DNA of 10,802 nt from an uncultured Atopobium sp. (GTDB taxonomy: Bacteria > Actinomycetota > Coriobacteriia > Coriobacteriales > Atopobiaceae): NCBI GenBank assembly GCA_916720465.1, contig CAKARF010000028.1, positions 1 to 10,802 of the forward strand. Direction: 5' to 3'. A program made the translations under genes and the position numbers. Shown here in pieces: positions 6,196-10,802 of the stretch. The notes under the pieces are model-generated. The model did not search any database, was not told the origin of the DNA, and saw only the letters and a list, made by a program, of their open reading frames with translations. Each line of letters opens with the position of its first letter. The stretch's first letter is position 1.

Positions 6196-7167
6196 CTACA
6201 TATTTGAGACGCCGCACAGAGCAAAGATAAGCTTGGTCATTGTGGTTGTTTTATCTTCTCCACTTTTAAGACCACGCTCTGCATCTGCACAGAGACTCAA
6301 AATATGCTCAAGCTCGCCATCTGCAAATTGGCGTGCCCACCGTGCATAATTTCTTACTTGCCAGTCCTGCTTACCTAAAACTGAGGCAATTTCCCGTTCT
6401 GTACCGCGCTTAACCATAGACCTAGCGCAAATGAGTTCTCTTACACGTCCAGTCATAAGCGACAGATTGCCAATAGCTCCCGACTCATCCATCTGGCTGT
6501 AAAGCTCCAAAGCCTTTTGAGCATTTCTCGCTGATAAACTGTCGAGAAAATCCCACGGCTTGACCTCAACTACTCGTGCAACATGGGTTTCTACAAACTG
6601 AACGTCAATTGCTCCAGGACGACCTAGGAGAGCTGCCAGAGATTTAACTTGAGAATCGAGCATGGTGGTATTATCGCCAACACGACTTATAAGCTCATTG
6701 GCCACATTAATTGGGATTTGTAGTCCGTACTTTCTTCCAAGATCCCCTATATATTTAGGCAATTCTTTTCTAGAAATGGCACCACAATTAATAACTGCAA
6801 GCTTGCCTAACGCATCAACTGCTTTATAAAGCCTTGTAGTTTTTGCTAGCGTCTGTGCAGAAAGCATCAGTGTAGTAGTTGGATTGGGATTTTTTAGATA
6901 CTCCACAAGAGCTTCTGATACAGACTTAGGCAATTTACCAGCATCGTCAATAACAACAATTCGCCTAAAATCACCCATAGGAAGTGTTTGGGCAGAAGAC
7001 AAAACAGATTCTGGAGTCAGCTCAGCGCTTACAGAAATCTCATCAAGGTTAAAGGTAATAAAGCTCTGGTTAAGACGGCTTTTAAGCTTATCAATAGCCC
7101 TTGCACGCTTCATCTCATCAGGGCCAACAGCCAAATATGCAGCTAGTAACTTAGCCTGCTCCGCCAT
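6196..7167 (-). CDS. holA: DNA polymerase III delta subunit (clamp loader)
   Basis: HolA is the clamp-loader subunit that opens the beta ring so it can be placed on primed DNA. The 323-residue length and segments fit the family: L-P-M-G-D-F-R-R-I-V-V-I (62-73) in the first domain, R-V-G-D-N-T-T-M-L-D-S-Q-V (162-174) before the lid, and K-P-W-D-F-L-D-S-L (203-211) opening the C-terminal collar domain. Similarity in this family is low, so the call also rests on position: holA follows comEC and faces rpsT in many Gram-positive genomes. The ATG has an ideal AGGAGG 6 nt upstream. Its first 17 nt overlap the end of comEC in another frame, so translation is probably coupled. Confidence 0.9.
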   Translation of the reverse strand: MAEQAKLLAAYLAVGPDEMKRARAIDKLKSRLNQSFITFNLDEISVSAELTPESVLSSAQTLPMGDFRRIVVIDDAGKLPKSVSEALVEYLKNPNPTTTLMLSAQTLAKTTRLYKAVDALGKLAVINCGAISRKELPKYIGDLGRKYGLQIPINVANELISRVGDNTTMLDSQVKSLAALLGRPGAIDVQFVETHVARVVEVKPWDFLDSLSARNAQKALELYSQMDESGAIGNLSLMTGRVRELICARSMVKRGTEREIASVLGKQDWQVRNYARWARQFADGELEHILSLCADAERGLKSGEDKTTTMTKLIFALCGVSNM

Positions 7168-9526
7168 CTTTTTCCTCCTCTAATTCTGTATCTACTTTAG
7201 CATGTTGCACGCTCACCCTAGGCCCATGTTCTCCGGGAAATACGGTGACATCTCCATAATCTTTTGTGCAATAAAACCTCGCGCCGACACCCTCTAAGAT
7301 ATCCACCGCTTCCTGTTTAGGATGTCCATATCGATTATTCTTTCCAGCACTTGCAACTGCTACCTCGGGTTTTAGTGCGCGAGCAGTTTCTGGATAGAGT
7401 GACTTTGCCGCTCCATGATGTCCGACTTTTAAGAAATCAATATCGCCAACATCACCCGATGTCACCGTCTCTTTTGTTTGATCTCTTTCAGCATCTCCCG
7501 TTAAAAGCGTAGTTAAAGTATTTTGCCCATCGTTATACGTCACATAGAGCTCAACCGACGCATTATTAGCTTCTTTAGCTTTATATCCCCTCTGTGGCCA
7601 CACTACCCGGACATGAAAGCGACCAACATCAAATTCATCACCATATAAAACTTCATAGGAACCACTACCAGAAATCCTCTGAATGGCTTTCTGTAACTCA
7701 GGCTTCTCTTGTTTTGTTATTCCTTCTCCAACTAATACCCGTCCTGTCTTTACCGAACCAACCATGTACCTCACGCCACCAGCATGGTCCTCGTCAAGAT
7801 GTGTGAGCAAAATTGCATCAAGATATGAAATGTGTTGTCGCTCCAGAGCGTCATTAACCACATCTCCCACGCTTGTATCTACAAGCAGAGAGTGCGCGCC
7901 ATCACTCAGCAATATGGCATCTCCCTGGCCAATATCCATCACACAAATCCTTGTGGGCGAGAAAAACCTCCAGTAGATGCTTAAACCCAAGATAAGCATA
8001 ACTGCCATTGAACATATGCCAACTAAAACTGACCTTTTCCCCTTAGGCCAAAACAGATAGAGCGCCACCATTGCTACAAACACAAGCAATGAAACTATCC
8101 AACTCATGTCAGTTAACGACACACTTGCAAAAGATCTTTCAGATAAAAAAGAAGCGAGGGTCTCTATAAGCTGACCAAGAGAATCAACCAGAAAAAGAGC
8201 AATATCTTGAACTTGCTTAAAGCCACTAAAAACTATTACCCCAATTCCAAATAAGCTCAGAAGAGAAAACAAGCTTGTAATTAACGCGCTTGAGAGAGGT
8301 GCAAGTAACGAAAAGTGGCCAAAGTACATACATGAGATTGGAAGACATGAGAGTTGAGCAACTGTTGTTGCACACATGGTGTTTCGTACATGAGAAAACG
8401 ATTTTCTCAAAACCTTCTGCACTTTTCCATAGCCAGATAAGTGAAAGGCAATTTTTGCATAGTACTGAGCAAGACCACCATATATATTCATTCCAAAAAT
8501 ACAAGCTAAAGACAAGGTAAATGCAATGTTTACGCTCAGCTGTGGATCAACACAAAGCATAAGTAGACCCAGAGTTGAAACAGCAGATAGCGTGTGTTGT
8601 TTCCTGCCAACACATTGCATAACGTATTTTTGTTCAACAAGAAGTATTGCCCTTATTGCAGATGCAGGTAATCCACAAAAAAGCGCGTAACTACTGAGTA
8701 GAAATAAATTTAATACTCCTCTCAAAAGTGGTTTTAACGTCAACTTTTTAAGCAAAGCATCAATAAAAGTAGAGAGAATTACCATGTGACAACTAGATAT
8801 TGCTATAAGGTGCATAAGACCACAGCGCATAAATATCCGAGGGATGTTAAAGCTATACAAGCTAGGTCTATAGGCACAAAGGCCACATGCAGCTAATGCT
8901 CGACCAAAGCTCAGCTCTGGCTGAAGTTGAGAAATGCAGCTTTCTCTAAATTGAGCAACTTCCCCAACAATTCCCTCTTCATAGGTTTTTGAATTTACCT
9001 TGGTTATCTGAATTGAACCAAGTACTCCTCTCTTAAATTGTTCGTCTGAAAACTCTTTGTCTTTATATCGAGTAAATCTACCTTCACAGCACAGATGCGT
9101 TTCTCGTAAGATTGGTTCTTTGGCATGTATGCCAACAGGCCCGATACAGCCACCTTGGTAAAAGACAGACGCCTGACCAGTCCATGCATGATTTTTGTAG
9201 ACTAAATCTCTTGAGACAACTAGTTCAAAATCATGTACGGAAGTTGACTCTAAAAGATTCACTGACGCCATTTGACTGTCGTATATAAAGGAAGACCTGA
9301 TAAAAATAATTACAAGTAAGAGTAAAACTACCCCAACAGTCATAATGCTGGTATGCGCATGCTTTACATACCAAAATCCTAAAGCAGTCACCGCACTGAT
9401 TCCTAGAATATGAATCAGAACAGTATCGAGCGTTGCGCTTTTTGCAATAAAAACTTGAAGCCATAAGCAGACAAAAAGCAAGGTACAAAGGCTATATGGA
9501 ATAAAAGGGCGAGAAGGCTGCTCCAT
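7151..9526 (-). CDS. comEC: ComEC/Rec2 DNA-uptake channel with metallo-beta-lactamase-like domain
   Basis: Inner-membrane protein of 791 residues that carries single-stranded DNA into the cell during natural transformation. Order: hydrophobic N-terminal helices (to about 80); an extracytoplasmic region of about 85-190, probably the OB-fold-like DUF4131 part; the multi-helix Competence domain with HLIAISSCHM (239-248) and G-L-P-A-S-A-I-R-A; further helices; then a C-terminal nuclease-like domain from M530-D-I-G-Q-G-D-A. That domain keeps H576-x-D578-x-D580-H581-x-G-G and G702-H-H-G, the metal-binding pattern seen in ComEC. The ATG at 9526 follows the comEA stop by 4 nt. A longer TTG start at 9577 would overlap comEA by 47 nt and lacks support. 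The acidic tail (EEEKD) is encoded by the bases that form the holA ribosome-binding site. Family assignment is secure; whether the cell is competent is unknown. Confidence 0.95.
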   Translation of the reverse strand: MEQPSRPFIPYSLCTLLFVCLWLQVFIAKSATLDTVLIHILGISAVTALGFWYVKHAHTSIMTVGVVLLLLVIIFIRSSFIYDSQMASVNLLESTSVHDFELVVSRDLVYKNHAWTGQASVFYQGGCIGPVGIHAKEPILRETHLCCEGRFTRYKDKEFSDEQFKRGVLGSIQITKVNSKTYEEGIVGEVAQFRESCISQLQPELSFGRALAACGLCAYRPSLYSFNIPRIFMRCGLMHLIAISSCHMVILSTFIDALLKKLTLKPLLRGVLNLFLLSSYALFCGLPASAIRAILLVEQKYVMQCVGRKQHTLSAVSTLGLLMLCVDPQLSVNIAFTLSLACIFGMNIYGGLAQYYAKIAFHLSGYGKVQKVLRKSFSHVRNTMCATTVAQLSCLPISCMYFGHFSLLAPLSSALITSLFSLLSLFGIGVIVFSGFKQVQDIALFLVDSLGQLIETLASFLSERSFASVSLTDMSWIVSLLVFVAMVALYLFWPKGKRSVLVGICSMAVMLILGLSIYWRFFSPTRICVMDIGQGDAILLSDGAHSLLVDTSVGDVVNDALERQHISYLDAILLTHLDEDHAGGVRYMVGSVKTGRVLVGEGITKQEKPELQKAIQRISGSGSYEVLYGDEFDVGRFHVRVVWPQRGYKAKEANNASVELYVTYNDGQNTLTTLLTGDAERDQTKETVTSGDVGDIDFLKVGHHGAAKSLYPETARALKPEVAVASAGKNNRYGHPKQEAVDILEGVGARFYCTKDYGDVTVFPGEHGPRVSVQHAKVDTELEEEKDGGAG
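7174..7179 (-). promoter_or_regulatory. Strong ribosome-binding site of holA inside comEC
   Basis: A perfect AGGAGG, 6 nt before the holA ATG, lies within the last codons of comEC. It supports this start and suggests that holA can be translated both by coupling to comEC and on its own. Confidence 0.85.
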
Positions 9527-9530
9527 CGTC

Positions 9531-10283
9531 TTAGACACGAATATTGTCCTTAAGCTGATTAAACTTTTTCTGACCAATACCAGAAACGCGCATCAAATCT
9601 TCAGTTGTCTTAAAGGGTCCATTCTTTTGTCTGTCCGCAACAATTCGCTTAGCCAATCCTTCTCCAACGCCTTTAAGCTTGGTAAATTCTTCTACGGTTG
9701 CTCGATTAATATCTACAATTGTCTTTTTGTCACTTTTCTTATCTGTCTGCTTATTGCTTGTAGCTTTATTTTGCTCTGGCTGCAAAATCTCTGGCGGCGC
9801 CTCTTCTCCCTTTCGAGGAATATAAATTTTTTGACCATCTTCTACAGGAGACGCTAGATTAATGCCTTGGCTGTTGGCATCTTCAGTCAAGCCTCCTGCT
9901 ATTTGAATTGCGTCGTTTACACGTGGATTTACCATCTGAAGCGCATAAAGACCAGGTGATTTAACAGCCCCATCAACATGAACCATCATCTGAGGAGACG
10001 CTTCTTTAATCTTATGGTCATCTCCTGGTTGTTCTGCAGTCTTATCCTCTTGCGTGTGCTGTGGATTTTCCGCAATAATCGCTCCCTGTGTAGAGCTTGC
10101 TTGATTATGTGACCTATCAAAAGACTCTGATGTTCCAGCACTTATCATCCCAATAAATACAACTACTGAAACAATACCTAGGACAACCACAGCAATAACC
10201 GCTAAGAGTTGCTGCTTAGAGAGGTTAAACCTTCTCATCAATTTATTAATTATTTGAGTGCGGTTATTTGAAATCTGAGCCAT
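9531..10283 (-). CDS. comEA: ComEA, membrane-anchored DNA receptor (SLBB and helix-hairpin-helix)
   Basis: Double-stranded DNA receptor of the transformation machinery, which passes DNA to ComEC. The 250 residues show a short basic cytoplasmic start, one membrane helix (25-48), a polar linker (50-97), an SLBB domain (about 99-156; V-H-V-D-G-A-V-K-S-P-G-L-Y), a Lys/Gln-rich linker (157-187) and a C-terminal pair of helix-hairpin-helix motifs (188-218 and 224-249; L-K-G-V-G-E-G-L-A and V-S-G-I-G-Q-K-K-F). This is the standard ComEA layout in Gram-positives, with the DNA-binding part outside the membrane. The ATG is supported by GAGGTGAT about 3 nt upstream. It is the first gene of the comEA-comEC-holA operon, preceded by an AT-rich gap. 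Confidence 0.96.
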   Translation of the reverse strand: MAQISNNRTQIINKLMRRFNLSKQQLLAVIAVVVLGIVSVVVFIGMISAGTSESFDRSHNQASSTQGAIIAENPQHTQEDKTAEQPGDDHKIKEASPQMMVHVDGAVKSPGLYALQMVNPRVNDAIQIAGGLTEDANSQGINLASPVEDGQKIYIPRKGEEAPPEILQPEQNKATSNKQTDKKSDKKTIVDINRATVEEFTKLKGVGEGLAKRIVADRQKNGPFKTTEDLMRVSGIGQKKFNQLKDNIRV

Positions 10284-10334
10284 ACAATCACCTCAGATTT
10301 ATATTCAACTATTAGGTTTATAAGAAACACGACT

Positions 10335-10363
10335 TTTAAATATTTATCTAGTGATCTTGTCAT
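10335..10363 (-). promoter_or_regulatory. Candidate promoter of the comEA-comEC-holA operon
   Basis: On the minus strand ATGACA (10358-10363), a 17-nt spacer and TTTAAA (10335-10340) give a plausible sigma-A-type promoter about 50 nt before comEA. The area is AT-rich and offers other -10-like choices, for example TATAAA at 10317-10322, so the exact site is uncertain. I see no known competence-factor box. The rest of the 264-bp gap between thiI and comEA holds the terminator below and no gene I can support. Confidence 0.3.
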
Positions 10364-10466
10364 AAAACTGCTGGTAATCTGACACAGTTATAAACAATTT
10401 GCAGATAAGTGAAGCAAACTGAAATCAACAAAATTGTCCTGAATAAGATTATCAATCCACTCGCAT

Positions 10467-10495
10467 AAAAAATCCGCCCCTTCACGGGACGGATT
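10467..10495 (-). terminator. Rho-independent terminator of thiI
   Basis: Read on the minus strand, AATCCGTCCC pairs with GGGGCGGATT (10 bp including one G-U) around a GTGAA loop and is followed by a run of six Ts. It lies about 50 nt after the thiI stop and separates thiI from the comEA operon. Confidence 0.9.
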
Positions 10496-10547
10496 CTTAA
10501 AATGCATCTAAGCAAAGCCATCAAAGCCTTTGAACTGCAGAAATATC

Positions 10548-10802
10548 CTAGTCGGTAATAAATTCTGCAGGAGCAAGCTCTTTATGACGAGCGGCAACTG
10601 TTTTAGGTGGCTTGTATGAAGGACACTGACTAAAGTCAATGTACTCAATATGCTGCATAAGGTCATCAATCATGGCTTCATGATCAAAAGAATTCCATGC
10701 CTCAAGAACTTCTCGCATTCTTGCATGAGTCTCAGGACGACGAGGCATAAACAGTGTGCAGCAATCAGGAGCCGTCTGCGTTGAGATATCAAACGTATTG
10801 AT
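10548..10802 (-). CDS. thiI: tRNA 4-thiouridine synthase ThiI, C-terminal part, cut by window edge
   Basis: ThiI activates uridine 8 of tRNA with ATP and installs sulfur supplied by a cysteine desulfurase; in some bacteria it also serves thiamine synthesis. Only the last 84 codons are present. The reading begins at the window edge and contains F-D-I-S-T-Q-T-A-P-D-C-C-T-L-F-M-P-R-R-P-E-T, matching the conserved end of the ThiI pyrophosphatase domain (Y-D-C-C-T-L-F-x-P-x-x-P-x-T). The Asp-Cys-Cys pair is the best marker. There is no room for a C-terminal rhodanese domain, so this is the short ThiI form common in Gram-positives. A polar tail of about 25 residues containing one more Cys follows the usual end (I-E-Y-I-D-F). 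A terminator lies downstream. The assignment rests on this motif region only. Confidence 0.85.
   Translation of the reverse strand: MNTFDISTQTAPDCCTLFMPRRPETHARMREVLEAWNSFDHEAMIDDLMQHIEYIDFSQCPSYKPPKTVAARHKELAPAEFITD

Noticed and set aside
9527..9577. Longer start (TTG at 9577) for ComEC
   Set aside because: It would overlap the HhH-coding end of comEA by 47 nt, is a weak codon without ribosome-binding site, and the ATG at 9526 follows the comEA stop directly.
10284..10547. Small gene or structured RNA in the thiI-comEA gap
   Set aside because: The gap is AT-rich with stops in all frames. Apart from the terminator I see only short imperfect repeats, not enough for an RNA gene.

Overview
The window is an ordinary, gene-dense stretch of bacterial chromosome of mid-range G+C (mid-forties percent by eye). 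It carries a conserved housekeeping block: comEA-comEC-holA, rpsT, lepA-dusB-hemW and dnaJ genes. This order is typical of low-G+C Gram-positives and actinobacteria. The protein sequences and the moderate G+C suggest a host-associated member of the Coriobacteriia, perhaps an Atopobium/Lancefieldella/Fannyhessea relative. That placement is inference from memory and was not searched. Four of the nine genes start with GTG (dnaJ, hemW, dusB, rpsT).

Layout from left to right. Bases 1-345 hold the N-terminal 115 codons of a canonical dnaJ (minus strand, cut by the window edge). Bases 379-1485 hold a second, unusual J-protein: J domain, Gly/Phe linker, four-repeat zinc domain and a first substrate-binding subdomain, followed by hydrophobic, probably membrane-spanning segments in place of the usual C-terminal half. 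A nested inverted repeat lies just upstream of it (1517-1569). Next come hemW (1580-2830), dusB (2840-3931) and lepA (3941-5752), all minus strand with 9-nt gaps, so very likely one transcript. A 108-bp divergent regulatory region separates lepA from rpsT (5861-6124, plus strand). rpsT ends at a strong hairpin terminator that also faces the end of the convergent gene holA. On the minus strand comEA (9531-10283), comEC (7151-9526) and holA (6196-7167) form a tight operon with short gaps or overlaps. A 264-bp AT-rich gap holds the terminator of the upstream gene and probably the comEA promoter. The right edge is the C-terminal end of thiI (10548-10802).

Functionally, the right half carries the DNA-uptake channel (ComEA receptor, ComEC channel) co-transcribed with the clamp-loader delta subunit (HolA). 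The middle carries translation and tRNA functions (S20, EF4/LepA, DusB, ThiI). The left half carries heme handling (HemW) and Hsp70 co-chaperones. I see no mobile element, CRISPR array, tRNA or rRNA. The most unusual item is the J-protein with a hydrophobic C-terminus, sitting in the position where many related genomes carry the heat-shock repressor gene hrcA.
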